A DNA stretch of 64,000 nucleotides from Solirubrobacteraceae bacterium (GTDB taxonomy: Bacteria; Actinomycetota; Thermoleophilia; Solirubrobacterales; Solirubrobacteraceae): positions 1 to 64,000 of the forward strand of contig JADGPL010000017.1 of assembly GCA_017882455.1 (NCBI GenBank). The letters are read 5' to 3'. This document shows positions 23,771 to 32,264 of this stretch, in pieces. Position 1 is the stretch's first letter; each line of letters starts with the position of its first letter. A program made the position numbers and the translations under genes. Under the pieces are notes generated by a model that made no database searches, was not told the origin of the DNA, and saw only the letters and a list, made by a program, of their open reading frames with translations.

Positions 23771-26342
23771 CGAGTGCGAGCGTGGGGGAGACCCGCGATG
23801 CCGACCAACCGGGGACGGCGGCGATGAGCAGCACGATCACGATCACAACCGCCAGGATCTCGAACGGGCGCCCGCTCGCCGCGAGGCTCGCGACCGGGAA
23901 TCCCGTGACGTGCTTGAGGTACCCGTCGATGACCACCTGGCCATAGATGCCGGCTATCGCTCCGGAGATGCATCCGGCGCTCAGCATCAGGAGCGCTTCG
24001 ATCATGAGGATGCGGCGCAGGCGTGGAGCGCGCACGCCGGAGAGTCGCAGCGCGGCGAACGAAGGACGGCGCTGCCAGACGCTCGAGCCCAGCGCTGCTG
24101 CCATCGCGAGGATCGCGGCCACCACGAGCAGGGTCGAGATCTCGCCGAGTCGGCTGAGGCCGGCGCTCGTCAGCGTGTCGATCCGCATTTCGCGTGTGTG
24201 GGCGCTCGATACCTCGAGCCCGCTGTCAGGACCCAGGGCTCGAGCGATAGCCGATCGCGCCCGTGTGAGGCTCGTGCCGGGGAGCAGCTCCACCCCCAGC
24301 GCGGTCGGTTCTCGTGTTTCCCACAAGCGGCTGTAGTCGCCGGTGCCCATGAAGATCACCCCTGGGCTCCACGCGAGATTCGTGGTGGTGGCGGCGAGGC
24401 GGAAGCGCGCCTGGCCGGATGGCGTCGGAAGCGTGAGCGCACCGCCCGGCTTGACGTGGTGCTGTTCGGCGATCTGCTCGGAGACGGCGATCCATCCGCC
24501 TTCGCCGAGCCGCGTGACCGCGGAGGGCCAGCCTCCCTGGATCGTCTGGCTGCGCAGCACGCTGCTGCTCGCGCCCGCTGGACGGGCGATAAGCCACGTT
24601 CGCCTGTCACCGAATTCGAGAAAGCCGCCCTGGAAGGCGCGGACGTGGGCGACGCCCGGAACCGCGGCGATCCGTCTTGCATAGTCGTCGGCGGCGAAGG
24701 TGACAGTGGCCTGGTTGTCTTCCGGGTTGGCGACCCACAGCTGCGCGTCCGCCGCGTAGCTGTGTGCGAAACCGTCGATACCACGAAGCAGGTCATCTCG
24801 AGAGCCGCCCAGCGCGATTCCGCCGAAGATAGCGACGGCGCCGGTCGCCGCAAGCGCGAGCGAGCGCAGCGTCGCCGCCTTCAGCGAGGTGAGCGAGACC
24901 TGCAGGCTGGTCAGCATCTGGCAGTGACCTGCCACCCATGCACCTGCTCGCAGGATGCCGGCGAACACCAATGGAACCGCGAGCACAGTGGCCAGCGCGA
25001 GGACTCCGCTGGCCATCAGCGCAAGCGACGGGCGCGAGGCGTAGAGCACGCTCGTCAGCGCCAGCAGGCCGAGGGCGGCGAGGCCCAGGCGCCGCTGGGT
25101 TCGCCCGCTGAGAGTGTTTCCAGGCGAGCCGTCTTCGAAGTACACGGCGTCCATCGCGCGTCCGCCGCGCATGTCGAGCAGCGGCACGGCCGAGGCGAGG
25201 AACGTGGCGAGGATGCCGCCGATCAGCGAGAGCAGCAGCGGCGTGGTGCCGACGATCGTGTTCGTGCCGAGCGTGAACGCCTCGGCGAGGTACCCCGAGG
25301 ACTGGTGGAAGACGCCCAGCGACAGCGCATAGCCGCCCAGCAGACCGACGAGCGAAGCCGTGATCCCGAGGCAGAGGGCCTGGAAGACGACGATCTGGAC
25401 GATCGCGATCCGCTTGGTGCCGATCAGGCGCAGCTCGGCGATCGCCTGCCTGCGCTCGGGCACCGTGAGGAGCATGGCGTTGAACGCGAACAGGAACCCG
25501 AGCAGCGCGCTGATCGCGGCGAAGAAGCCGCTGGCCTGGTCACTCGGCCTGAGCGCCTGGTCCAGCAGGGCGATGTCGGCATCCGCTGGCGCCACCGTCA
25601 AACGTCCGCCGGCGACCCGCTCGAGCGCTGCGCGCACCTGCGCCTCGCGCCCGGGACGCGTCTTGACCAGTATGCGCGTGAGGCGCCCGCGCAGGCCCGC
25701 CAGGCGTTGGAGGCGCGCGAGCGGAATGATCGCGACCCGCGCCTGGGAGAGGGCGCCAGCAGCTTCCGGGCCGAGCACCGCCGCCACCTTCAGCCGGTGG
25801 GCGGTGCCGCGCAGCTCCAGAGAGACCGTGGCGTTGCCCGAGGCGCTCGTCCCGAGCTCGGTTGCCGCGGTCCTGCTGAGCGCGATCGACCCGTTCGAGA
25901 ACACCGCGATCGGAAGCGTGTGCGCGAGCCCGTTCAGCAGCCCGAAGCTGAGGTTCGTGCCGGCCACGTTGATGGTCTCCCGCCGGCCGTGCGAGCCTGT
26001 GATCGTGGCGGTCTGTTCGAGCAGGGGCGCAGCCTGTGCGACGCCGGGCAGGTGCTTGACCTCGCTGAGCAGCCGCTCCTCCAGGCCGGCCGAGTCGCGC
26101 GCGCGAAGCTGCAGGCTGGCGGGCCCGGCGACCGCGTGAACCACTTCCCGGGCCGATCCGGCGACGCTGCCGTTGGCGATCAGCGCAGCGAACACGAGCG
26201 CCACGCCGCTCGCCACGCCGAGGCCGGCGAGCAGCTCCTGCACGCCGTGGACCCGCAGGCGTCGACGGTAGAGGTAGGCCAGGGCGTAGGGACGCAGCAG
26301 ACCCCTCGCGCCGAGAGGCCTGGAGCGCACTGACGGGCTCAC
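23763..26342 (-). CDS. Large two-lobe FtsX-type ABC permease (module B)
   Basis: 859 residues, GTG in a GTGA overlap with the ATPase. Same architecture as 7349-9907: YLYRRRLRVHGVQELLAGLG leading into TM1, a large extracytoplasmic domain, a three-TM block with ISALLGFLFAFNAMLLTVPER, a second extracytoplasmic domain, and a C-terminal three-TM block ending SRVSPTLALDE. Segments such as RPGREAQVR, LTVAPAD.DIALL and NAMLLTVPERR are shared with the module A permease, showing common ancestry. Expected to work with the two ATPases upstream; cargo unknown, with a terpenoid lipid the contextual guess. Confidence 0.9.
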   Translation of the reverse strand: MSPSVRSRPLGARGLLRPYALAYLYRRRLRVHGVQELLAGLGVASGVALVFAALIANGSVAGSAREVVHAVAGPASLQLRARDSAGLEERLLSEVKHLPGVAQAAPLLEQTATITGSHGRRETINVAGTNLSFGLLNGLAHTLPIAVFSNGSIALSRTAATELGTSASGNATVSLELRGTAHRLKVAAVLGPEAAGALSQARVAIIPLARLQRLAGLRGRLTRILVKTRPGREAQVRAALERVAGGRLTVAPADADIALLDQALRPSDQASGFFAAISALLGFLFAFNAMLLTVPERRQAIAELRLIGTKRIAIVQIVVFQALCLGITASLVGLLGGYALSLGVFHQSSGYLAEAFTLGTNTIVGTTPLLLSLIGGILATFLASAVPLLDMRGGRAMDAVYFEDGSPGNTLSGRTQRRLGLAALGLLALTSVLYASRPSLALMASGVLALATVLAVPLVFAGILRAGAWVAGHCQMLTSLQVSLTSLKAATLRSLALAATGAVAIFGGIALGGSRDDLLRGIDGFAHSYAADAQLWVANPEDNQATVTFAADDYARRIAAVPGVAHVRAFQGGFLEFGDRRTWLIARPAGASSSVLRSQTIQGGWPSAVTRLGEGGWIAVSEQIAEQHHVKPGGALTLPTPSGQARFRLAATTTNLAWSPGVIFMGTGDYSRLWETREPTALGVELLPGTSLTRARSAIARALGPDSGLEVSSAHTREMRIDTLTSAGLSRLGEISTLLVVAAILAMAAALGSSVWQRRPSFAALRLSGVRAPRLRRILMIEALLMLSAGCISGAIAGIYGQVVIDGYLKHVTGFPVASLAASGRPFEILAVVIVIVLLIAAVPGWSASRVSPTLALDE

Positions 26343-27070
26343 GCCTGCGCGGGCGGGGAGTGCGGATCGAGCGTGAGCCGGGCGTCTCCGCGGTCATTGC
26401 GCTGAGTCTCGACGAGCCTTCCATCGCGCAGGGTCAGGCGCCGGTCGGCGATCGCCGCGGCCTCGGCGTCGTGGGTCACCAGCACCACGGCCGCGCGACG
26501 TTCGTGGGCGATCGAGCGCAGCAGCTCGACGATCGCCTCGCTCCCAGCGCTGTCGAGGTTTCCAGTCGGCTCGTCGGCGAGTATCAGCCGGGGCTCGCCG
26601 GCGAGCGCGCGGGCGATCGCGACGCGCTGGCGCTCGCCACCGGAGAGCTCGTCGGGAGTGTGCTCGAGACGGCCGCCGAGGCCGACCCGCTCGAGCCACG
26701 GCGATGCCCGGGCCTGGGCCTCGCGCATCCCCACCCCGGCGAGAAGCAGCTTGATCGAAGCGTTCTCGATCGCGGATACGCGTGGCATCAGGTGGAAGTT
26801 CTGGTAGACGAAGCCGACATCCCGGAGCAGGTAGTCGCAGGCCTCGTTCTCGTTCAGAGAGGAGAGGTCGAGGCCGTCGTAGCGGACGGAGCCCTGGTCC
26901 GGTGCCAACAGCGCCGCGATCAGCAGCAGCAGCGTGGTCTTCCCCGAGCCGCTGGGGCCCAGCAGGGCGACCATCTCCCCCGGCTCGACCGTCAGATCCA
27001 CGCCGCTCACCGCGCGCACCTCCTCGCCGGCTCCCCGGTAGCGCTTCACCACCCCGTCTAGCTCGATCAC
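26339..27070 (-). CDS. Canonical MacB/LolD-type ABC ATPase (module B)
   Basis: 243 residues, GTG start. Intact Walker A GPSGSGKTT, Q-loop VYQNFHLM, signature [15 protein letters not shown], Walker [13 protein letters not shown] and H-loop LVTHD. It is orthologous in position and motifs to 6603-7346; even the insert after the Q-loop (AIENASIKLLLAGVGMREAQ) parallels [16 protein letters not shown] in module A. It is separated by 54 bases from the degenerate subunit upstream, whereas module A has an overlap there. Energises the permease at 23763-26342. Confidence 0.93.
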   Translation of the reverse strand: MIELDGVVKRYRGAGEEVRAVSGVDLTVEPGEMVALLGPSGSGKTTLLLLIAALLAPDQGSVRYDGLDLSSLNENEACDYLLRDVGFVYQNFHLMPRVSAIENASIKLLLAGVGMREAQARASPWLERVGLGGRLEHTPDELSGGERQRVAIARALAGEPRLILADEPTGNLDSAGSEAIVELLRSIAHERRAAVVLVTHDAEAAAIADRRLTLRDGRLVETQRNDRGDARLTLDPHSPPAQA

Positions 27071-27124
27071 CCCGGTGCTACCCCACGGCGGGGAACATCA
27101 GCCGGCTGCCATCCGCGCCCGGCA

Positions 27125-27826
27125 TCAGGCCGAACGACGCAATGGAAGGACCGGCGCGAGTCGGCGGCGCGACTCTCCGTGCAGCTCGCCTTCGCTCAAC
27201 GTAAGCGCTCGCGCGCCGGAGAGGCCGGTTGTCTCGCCCGTGGTCGTCACGATCGCCATGCCGTCGTCTGCCAGCGACCGCAACAGCGCCAGGATCCCGT
27301 CGCGGGCGAGCATCTCGACGCCGATCGTCGGCTCGTCGATCAGCAGGACGCGCGGGTCCAGAGAGAGCGCCCGTGCGACCGCGACGCGGACGCACTCCTC
27401 GCCGTCGAGCTCACCCGGCCGGCGCGCGGCACAGGCCTCGGCGCCGGCTCTCTCGAGGGCGGCCCTGGCGCGGCTGATGGCCACGGAAGGGGTCACACCG
27501 CGGGCGAGCTGGCCGACCGTGAGGTGATCGAGTGTCACCGCGCCCTCGCTGGGACGGAAGGTCTTGCGACAGTAGGCGATGTCGCCTCCGAGCACCTCGC
27601 AGCGCCGATCGCGCAGGTCGCGACCGTCGAAGCGGACCGTGCCGGCGTTCGGGGGCTCGATTCCGGAAGCCACCCGCAGGAGCGTGGAGCGTCCGGAGCG
27701 GCGCATGCCCCAGACTGCGACCATCTCGCCCGCCTCGACTTCGAGGCAGACATCGCGAAGCACGGTCTGCGTGCAGGGGCCGCGACCGTAGGACTTCTCG
27801 ACGTGCTCGAGCTCGAGCAGGCTCAT
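27125..27826 (-). CDS. Degenerate ABC-transporter ATPase subunit (module B)
   Basis: 233 residues, ATG overlapping the PadR stop (ATGA). It carries the same losses as 5863-6606: Walker A GMRRSGRST (Lys to Arg), signature ELDGEE in place of LSGGE, and H-loop TTTGE. The Q-loop Gln is also replaced (YCRKTF). Walker B LLIDEPT is intact. Sharing of GRDL, the RRSGRST loop and ELDG with the module A copy shows that this is a distinct, conserved subfamily. Likely the regulatory half of a hetero-ATPase with 26339-27070. It may bind but scarcely hydrolyse ATP. Confidence 0.85.
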   Translation of the reverse strand: MSLLELEHVEKSYGRGPCTQTVLRDVCLEVEAGEMVAVWGMRRSGRSTLLRVASGIEPPNAGTVRFDGRDLRDRRCEVLGGDIAYCRKTFRPSEGAVTLDHLTVGQLARGVTPSVAISRARAALERAGAEACAARRPGELDGEECVRVAVARALSLDPRVLLIDEPTIGVEMLARDGILALLRSLADDGMAIVTTTGETTGLSGARALTLSEGELHGESRRRLAPVLPLRRSA

Positions 27827-28440
27827 CGCGACTGCGTCCGGGCTGCGGCGAGCGCCTTGAACTCGCGCCGGGCATACTCGACCCACGGGAGCTTGGCTTC
27901 CATCGACAGGCGGCTCTCCTCGGAGACGAGACGCGAGGCGAGCCCGGTGATGGGGTCGGGTGCGCTCGTGGCCGGGAGGATCGACGCCTCGCCCGCCTCT
28001 TCCAGGCAGGCCTGACCGTAGCGCTCGATGATCTCGAGGGCCATCTCCGGTTCCTGCGCGAACACGGCGAGCTGGCGTGCGAACAGGCGAGAGCGGCGCA
28101 GGTCGTCTCGGATCTGCTCCGTGAGCCGCTCCTGGTAGCTGCGCACTCCCTCATCCGTGGCCCGATAGCGGGGCTTCGGCTGCCGTCCGGCGCGAGTTCC
28201 CGGGATCTCTTCGATCATGTCCCTGCGCTGGAGGGTGTCGAGTGCGGTGTACACGTAGGAGACACCGCTCAGGTGCAGCATGCCGGCGTATGCATGTTCG
28301 AACCGATGCGCCAGCTCGTACCCGTAGCTGGGTCGCTCGATCACCAGCCCGAGCAGCGCCCAGTGCACCGCCGACTGCATCGGCGCGCTCGCCTTCTTGC
28401 CGACTTCCGGGGTTTCACGCGCATTGGCTCCGACTTCCAT
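27823..28440 (-). CDS. PadR-family regulator, first gene of module B
   Basis: 205 residues, ATG start. PadR winged helix: HWALLGLVIERPSYGYELAH, then VSYVYTALDTLQRRDMIEEI and the wing RQPKPRYRATDEGVRSY; the C-terminal helical domain covers about residues 105-195. It is translationally coupled to the degenerate ATPase. Related to the module A PadR, although sequence identity looks modest, so the two probably respond to different signals or operators. A 7-bp inverted repeat lies about 30 bases upstream of its start and is the candidate operator. Confidence 0.88.
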   Translation of the reverse strand: MEVGANARETPEVGKKASAPMQSAVHWALLGLVIERPSYGYELAHRFEHAYAGMLHLSGVSYVYTALDTLQRRDMIEEIPGTRAGRQPKPRYRATDEGVRSYQERLTEQIRDDLRRSRLFARQLAVFAQEPEMALEIIERYGQACLEEAGEASILPATSAPDPITGLASRLVSEESRLSMEAKLPWVEYARREFKALAAARTQSR

Positions 28441-28471
28441 ATACGGAACACCCTAGTAACAGTCTGAAGTT

Positions 28472-28491
28472 TGAGAAAGCGACGTTTCTCA
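28472..28491. promoter_or_regulatory. Inverted repeat in the module B divergent promoter region
   Basis: Perfect dyad TGAGAAA - GCGACG - TTTCTCA, flanked by AAGT and ACTT, which also mirror each other. It lies between the PadR gene (minus strand) and the winged-helix gene (plus strand), so either protein could bind it and control both directions. Confidence 0.5.
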
Positions 28492-28550
28492 CTTCTCCAC
28501 AGACAGTCATGACACAGAACATTCCAGCGTCTGGCTTATCAGGAGGCCCG

Positions 28551-29078
28551 TTGGGCTGCATCATTCTGTCTGTGCACAGCGATGCGGACATTGGGAGACG
28601 AGCGCTTCGCGGCGGCGACGGCACGCACGCCGCTCGTGACGGGCGCCAGACGATCGGCGCTCGCGATCTCGCCGTTCCCGGCGGTGGCGAGCGCGGAAAC
28701 GGCGCCTCGGCGCTGCGCGAGCGCCAGGCGGATCCCGAGAAGATCGTGATCGAGCTCTCGCCGGCGCAGGTCGACCGCGTGATTCGCGGGGCTGCCGACG
28801 GAGGCAACATCTCCGTGCTGCTCTCCGGCCTCAAGGACGTCCGCGAGGTCCTTGCCCGGGAACCGCGCCAGCTCGACGACAGCCGGCTTTCGCGTTCCCT
28901 GCTGGCCGGGCTGCTGATGCTGGCCTCGTTTCCGACCGACGGAAGCTATCTCGGCAACGCCGAGATCGCGCGCATGCTCGACATGAACCCGAGCACGACG
29001 CATCGCTACGTCTCGACCCTGGTCGCCGTGGGCCTGCTCGAGCGCGATCCGTCCACACGGCGCTACCGGCTCGTCTGA
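28551..29078 (+). CDS. Small winged-helix protein beside module B
   Basis: 175 residues from the TTG at 28551, chosen because a perfect AGGAGG lies at 28541-28546; GTG at 28572 and ATG at 28509 are alternatives. About 65 variable residues precede the conserved module: VIELSPAQVDRVIRGAADGG, ISVLLSGL, RSLLAGLLMLASFPTDGSYL, HTH NAEIARMLDMNPSTTHRYVS and wing VGLLERDPSTRRYRLV. It is very close to the protein encoded at 11196-11717. No ligand domain. It is divergent from module B and followed, with a TGATG overlap, by the coiled-coil partner. Confidence 0.8.
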   Translation: MGCIILSVHSDADIGRRALRGGDGTHAARDGRQTIGARDLAVPGGGERGNGASALRERQADPEKIVIELSPAQVDRVIRGAADGGNISVLLSGLKDVREVLAREPRQLDDSRLSRSLLAGLLMLASFPTDGSYLGNAEIARMLDMNPSTTHRYVSTLVAVGLLERDPSTRRYRLV

Positions 29079-29728
29079 TGGGCGCCTTCGAGGAGATGGC
29101 CGCGTTCGGCGCCGAGGCGTTCGTGCTTGGCGAGGAAGCCTCGGACCCACGCTACGTGGTCGTGCGCGACGCCGAGGATCTCGAGCGCCTGTGCGACGAC
29201 ATCTCTGGCGAGCGCGACTATCCGATAGTCGGGCTCACGTTGCGCGGCGATTCGCAGGAGCCGGTTCTGCGCGCGCGCGACATTCGCGGCGTGGTCGGGC
29301 CCGGCGTGCACATCTATCTGATCACCAGCGACGAGCTGCTGCACGGCCTGCGAGAGCTGCTCGGGTCGCGCCTGCGCGTCTGGGGCGGGGCGATCCGCGT
29401 GTGGTGGCCGGGGGCCACGGGGCGCGGCGATGCTGGCGATCATCCGCTCGTGATCGGCCTGGAGGATGAGGATTACCGTGTGACGCTCGAGGAGTTCGCG
29501 CACGAGTTCGACCTCAGCCGTCCCCGCGTGCGCACCCGCTTGCGGATCATCGAAGACGCGCGGGCATTCCTCGAGCGCGAGCTCGCCGACGCGCAGGAGG
29601 AGGGCCAGAGGATGCACGAGCGCCTGCGTGACTCACAGATCGAGTGTCACCTGCTCCGCAGCCGTGCCGCGGCAGCCGAGGTGAGCCTCGCGGTGACGCG
29701 CGCCCAGCTTCCATCAGACCCGCGGTGA
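29078..29728 (+). CDS. Unrecognised protein with C-terminal coiled coil (module B partner)
   Basis: 216 residues, ATG overlapping the winged-helix stop. Homologous to 12763-13374: alpha/beta N-domain with YVVVRDAEDLERL, IYLITSDELLHGLRELLGSR, IRVWWPG, DHPLVIGLEDEDY, then EFAHEFDLSRPRVRTRLRI and a coiled coil from about residue 150 with heptads and high Arg/Glu. No catalytic motif is evident and no signal peptide is present, so it is cytoplasmic. It is convergent with the deacetylase gene three bases away. The coupling to the winged-helix gene suggests a DNA-binding complex or a sensor for it (inference). Confidence 0.7.
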   Translation: MGAFEEMAAFGAEAFVLGEEASDPRYVVVRDAEDLERLCDDISGERDYPIVGLTLRGDSQEPVLRARDIRGVVGPGVHIYLITSDELLHGLRELLGSRLRVWGGAIRVWWPGATGRGDAGDHPLVIGLEDEDYRVTLEEFAHEFDLSRPRVRTRLRIIEDARAFLERELADAQEEGQRMHERLRDSQIECHLLRSRAAAAEVSLAVTRAQLPSDPR

Positions 29729-29731
29729 CGC

Positions 29732-30703
29732 TCAGGCGCCGCCGTAGGAGCTCGGTGCGGGCGGATCTTCGCGAGCCCCGTCGATGAGCGCCAGCAGCTG
29801 CGTCGCGCTCGTTCCGCCGAGCACGCGCAGCCGGTGCAGCCTGTAGGGATCCTCGCCCCGATGCGCCCAGCCGGGGATCACGGTGGTCGAGCCGGCGTAG
29901 CCGGCCGCTGCCACGGCGGCCACGACCGTGGGGTCGTAGTGGCCGGAGGGGTAGCAGAACCAGTTGACCGGCACATGGAAGCGCTGCTGAATCACCTGTC
30001 GCGCCACGGCGACCTGGTAGTGCAGCTGCGCCGCATCCAGCGTGATCAGGTCCGCGTGGCTGAAGCCCTGCGTGTCGAGCTCCCAGCCGGCGGAGAGGAG
30101 GCCGTGGATCTCGCCCTGGCCGAGCCCACCTTGGGACGGCGGGAGTCCGCTCAGCTGGATGTTCTCCACGCCGACCCAGCCGAGGCGGCGCAACACGGGG
30201 AGGGCCTGCGTGTACTGGGACTGATATCCGTTGTCGAAGCTGAGGACGATCGGCTTGCCCGTTCCCAGCGGTACCCCTCGCCGCCAGTAGGCACGCACCT
30301 GGTCGAGCGTCACGGCGTGCCAGCCCGCGCGCTCGAGCGCGCTCATCTGTTCGGCGAACTCGGCCGGCGACACGTAGAGCCCGGGGAACGGCGCTCCCGC
30401 CGGCGGTTCGGCGATCACGTGGTACATCAGGATCGGGACGGGGGTCTGCCCGGGTGGGCCGGTGTGCGCACTCGCCTGCTGCCCGGCGGCTGAGGAGGAC
30501 GAGCCGGTGCGTCGCTTGCTGGCGCTCCTGCCCGGGGCTGTGGCTGGGTGGGTGCCCGAGGAGCTGCTTCCCGAGCCTGCGCTCAGCACGATCGCCGCGA
30601 CTGCGATCAGCGCCAGTGCGAGCAGCGAAGCGAAGATGAGGCGGCGGCGGCGGATCGCGCGCCGGCGCTCCTCACGCCGGGCGCGTCGAGTCTCTTGATC
30701 CAT
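29732..30703 (-). CDS. Polysaccharide-deacetylase-fold membrane-anchored protein with altered metal site
   Basis: 323 residues from the ATG at 30703. A basic cytoplasmic tail, one TM (LIFASLLALALIAVAAIVL) and a Ser/Thr linker lead to a NodB-like domain from about residue 90 (VPILMYHVIAEPP). The family's TFDDG motif reads SFDNG and the H-T-x-x-H motif reads TQGFSH, so an Asp and a His of the usual metal triad are Asn and Gln. CYPSGHYD corresponds to the RxPYG-type motif. It may be inactive as a metal deacetylase, or a binding or remodelled enzyme acting on wall glycans. Confidence 0.8.
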   Translation of the reverse strand: MDQETRRARREERRRAIRRRRLIFASLLALALIAVAAIVLSAGSGSSSSGTHPATAPGRSASKRRTGSSSSAAGQQASAHTGPPGQTPVPILMYHVIAEPPAGAPFPGLYVSPAEFAEQMSALERAGWHAVTLDQVRAYWRRGVPLGTGKPIVLSFDNGYQSQYTQALPVLRRLGWVGVENIQLSGLPPSQGGLGQGEIHGLLSAGWELDTQGFSHADLITLDAAQLHYQVAVARQVIQQRFHVPVNWFCYPSGHYDPTVVAAVAAAGYAGSTTVIPGWAHRGEDPYRLHRLRVLGGTSATQLLALIDGAREDPPAPSSYGGA

Positions 30704-30790
30704 CCGGCTCGCCGAGGTCGAGGCCAACGCCCTTTGCGCTCATCTGGCGGGAGCATAGTCGCAGCAGAAGGAGACCAAGTCTTTTATAAG

Positions 30791-30802
30791 ACAAGATCTT
30801 GT
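30791..30802. promoter_or_regulatory. Palindromic candidate Fur/Zur operator
   Basis: Perfect ACAAGATCTTGT, extendable to AAgACAAGATCTTGTtTT with one mismatch pair, lies just downstream of a TATAAG (-10-like). It is 27 bases before the metal-binding lipoprotein gene, which is followed by fur. The position fits autoregulation of the pair. Confidence 0.45.
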
Positions 30803-30828
30803 TTTCTTTGCTAGGCTCCCACGCTGCC

Positions 30829-31755
30829 ATGTCCCTCCGCAGAGCTCTCCTCGTCCTCACGCTGCTCGCGGCGGCCGCGCTCGTGGCTGGTTGCAATCGC
30901 TCGAGCCCGCCAGCCCGCGTGGCGGGCTCGGGTTCGGCCAGGCTGACGGTCGTATCGGCGGAGAACTTCTGGGGGAGCCTCGCCTCCCAGCTCGCCGGCG
31001 ATCGGGCGAGCGTGCAGAGCATCATCGTCAACCCGAGCACAGACCCTCACAGCTATCAGCCGAGCGCCCGGGACGCTCGTACGATCGCGGGGGCGGACAT
31101 GGTCATCGTCAACGGCGCTGGATACGACGAATGGGCGCACCAGCTGCTGCAGGCGAGCCCGCTCTCCGGGCGCAAGGTCCTCAACGTCGGCGCGCTGCTC
31201 GCGCTTGCCCCGGGTGCCAATCCGCATCGGTGGTACTACCCGGCCGACGTACGCGCGGTCATCGGCCGGATCGTCGCGGACTACGACCGCCTGGATCCCG
31301 CCGACGCCACCTATTTCGCCCAGCGCCGGCACCACCTCGAAGCGCTCGGCCTCGCACGCTATGACGCGCTCAGGCGCGAGATCCGCGCGCGCTACTCGGG
31401 GGTGGCGGTCGGCTACAGCGAGAGCATCTTCCAGGGGCTCGGGGAAGATCTCGGCCTGCGGCTCCTGACTCCGTACAGCTTCGCGAAGGCGATCGCCGAG
31501 GGCACCGACGTGACGGCCGGCGACAAGGAGACGGTGGACACCCAGGCGCGCCTGCGCGAGATCGAGGTGTGGGTCTACAACAGCCAGAACGTGACGCCGG
31601 ATGTGCAGCGCGTCAGCCAGATCGTTCGCAGTGAGCAGATCCCGATCGTGACCGTCACCGAGACGCTCTCGCCGGCGTCGGCCAGCTTCGAGCAGTGGCA
31701 GGTGGGCGAGCTCGAAGCGCTCCTCCGCGCCCTGCACCGGGCGACCGGACGCTGA
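30829..31755 (+). CDS. ZnuA/TroA-like metal-binding lipoprotein, orphan
   Basis: 308 residues from the ATG at 30829. Lipobox ALVAGC places the lipid-modified Cys at about residue 22. Cluster A-I metal-binding protein features: VVSAENFWGSLASQL, the metal-ligand His in NPSTDPHSYQPSARD (about 73-87), NPHRWYYPADV (second His), and VTVTETLSP near the C-terminus. It should bind Zn or Mn outside the membrane. No permease or ATPase gene is adjacent, so it must share a transporter encoded elsewhere or act otherwise. Coupled by TGATG overlap to fur. Confidence 0.85.
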   Translation: MSLRRALLVLTLLAAAALVAGCNRSSPPARVAGSGSARLTVVSAENFWGSLASQLAGDRASVQSIIVNPSTDPHSYQPSARDARTIAGADMVIVNGAGYDEWAHQLLQASPLSGRKVLNVGALLALAPGANPHRWYYPADVRAVIGRIVADYDRLDPADATYFAQRRHHLEALGLARYDALRREIRARYSGVAVGYSESIFQGLGEDLGLRLLTPYSFAKAIAEGTDVTAGDKETVDTQARLREIEVWVYNSQNVTPDVQRVSQIVRSEQIPIVTVTETLSPASASFEQWQVGELEALLRALHRATGR

Positions 31756-32264
31756 TGGATGTGCAGCGGTCGCCTGGAGTGGACGCGTGCCACACGCCTA
31801 GAATCGATGACGTGGAGCTGAGCAGCCAACCGTCCAGCTGGTCTGAGCAGGCGGCGCAGGGGCTCGCCGATGCCGGTTACAGGCGTGGAGGAGCCCGCAG
31901 GGCGATCCTCGAGCTCCTCGACGAGCAGCCGTGCGCTCTGACGGCTGTGGAGATCCAGAGCGAGCTCTGTGCGCGCAACCGCGAGGTCTCCCGCGCGAGC
32001 GTCTACCGCGTCATGGAGGAGCTCGAGGAGATCGGGCTCCTGCAGCGCGTGGAAGTGGGCCGTGGCCTCGTGCGCTACGAGCCGGCGCGCCACGGTCCCG
32101 GTCATCATCACCACCTGGTCTGTGACCGCTGCGGACGCCTCGAGCCTTTCACCGACGAGGGTCTCGAGCGTGCGATCCGCAGGGCATGCGAGCGCCTGCC
32201 CCTGCGCGTCTCCGAGCACGAGATCGTCATCCGCGGCGCCTGCAGCGCCTGCTCGAGCGCCTGA
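31755..32264 (+). CDS. Fur-family metalloregulator
   Basis: 169 residues from the ATG overlapping the upstream stop; an in-frame GTG at 31812 would give the more usual 150. Winged helix: YRRGGARRAILELLDEQ, ALTAVEIQSELCARNREVSR, ASVYRVMEELEEIGLLQRVE. Metal-site residues: GPGHHHHLVCDRCG, with a second Cys pair ACSAC at the C-terminus, giving the structural Zn site typical of Fur/Zur/Nur. Coupling to a ZnuA-like lipoprotein favours a zinc (Zur) or manganese role, but the sensed metal cannot be read. The 30791-30802 palindrome is its probable target. Confidence 0.9.
   Translation: MDVQRSPGVDACHTPRIDDVELSSQPSSWSEQAAQGLADAGYRRGGARRAILELLDEQPCALTAVEIQSELCARNREVSRASVYRVMEELEEIGLLQRVEVGRGLVRYEPARHGPGHHHHLVCDRCGRLEPFTDEGLERAIRRACERLPLRVSEHEIVIRGACSACSSA

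Noticed and set aside
23415..26333. 972-codon open frame on the plus strand opposite the module B permease
   Set aside because: Antisense to a permease with clear membrane topology; the frame is charged and repetitive with no domain.
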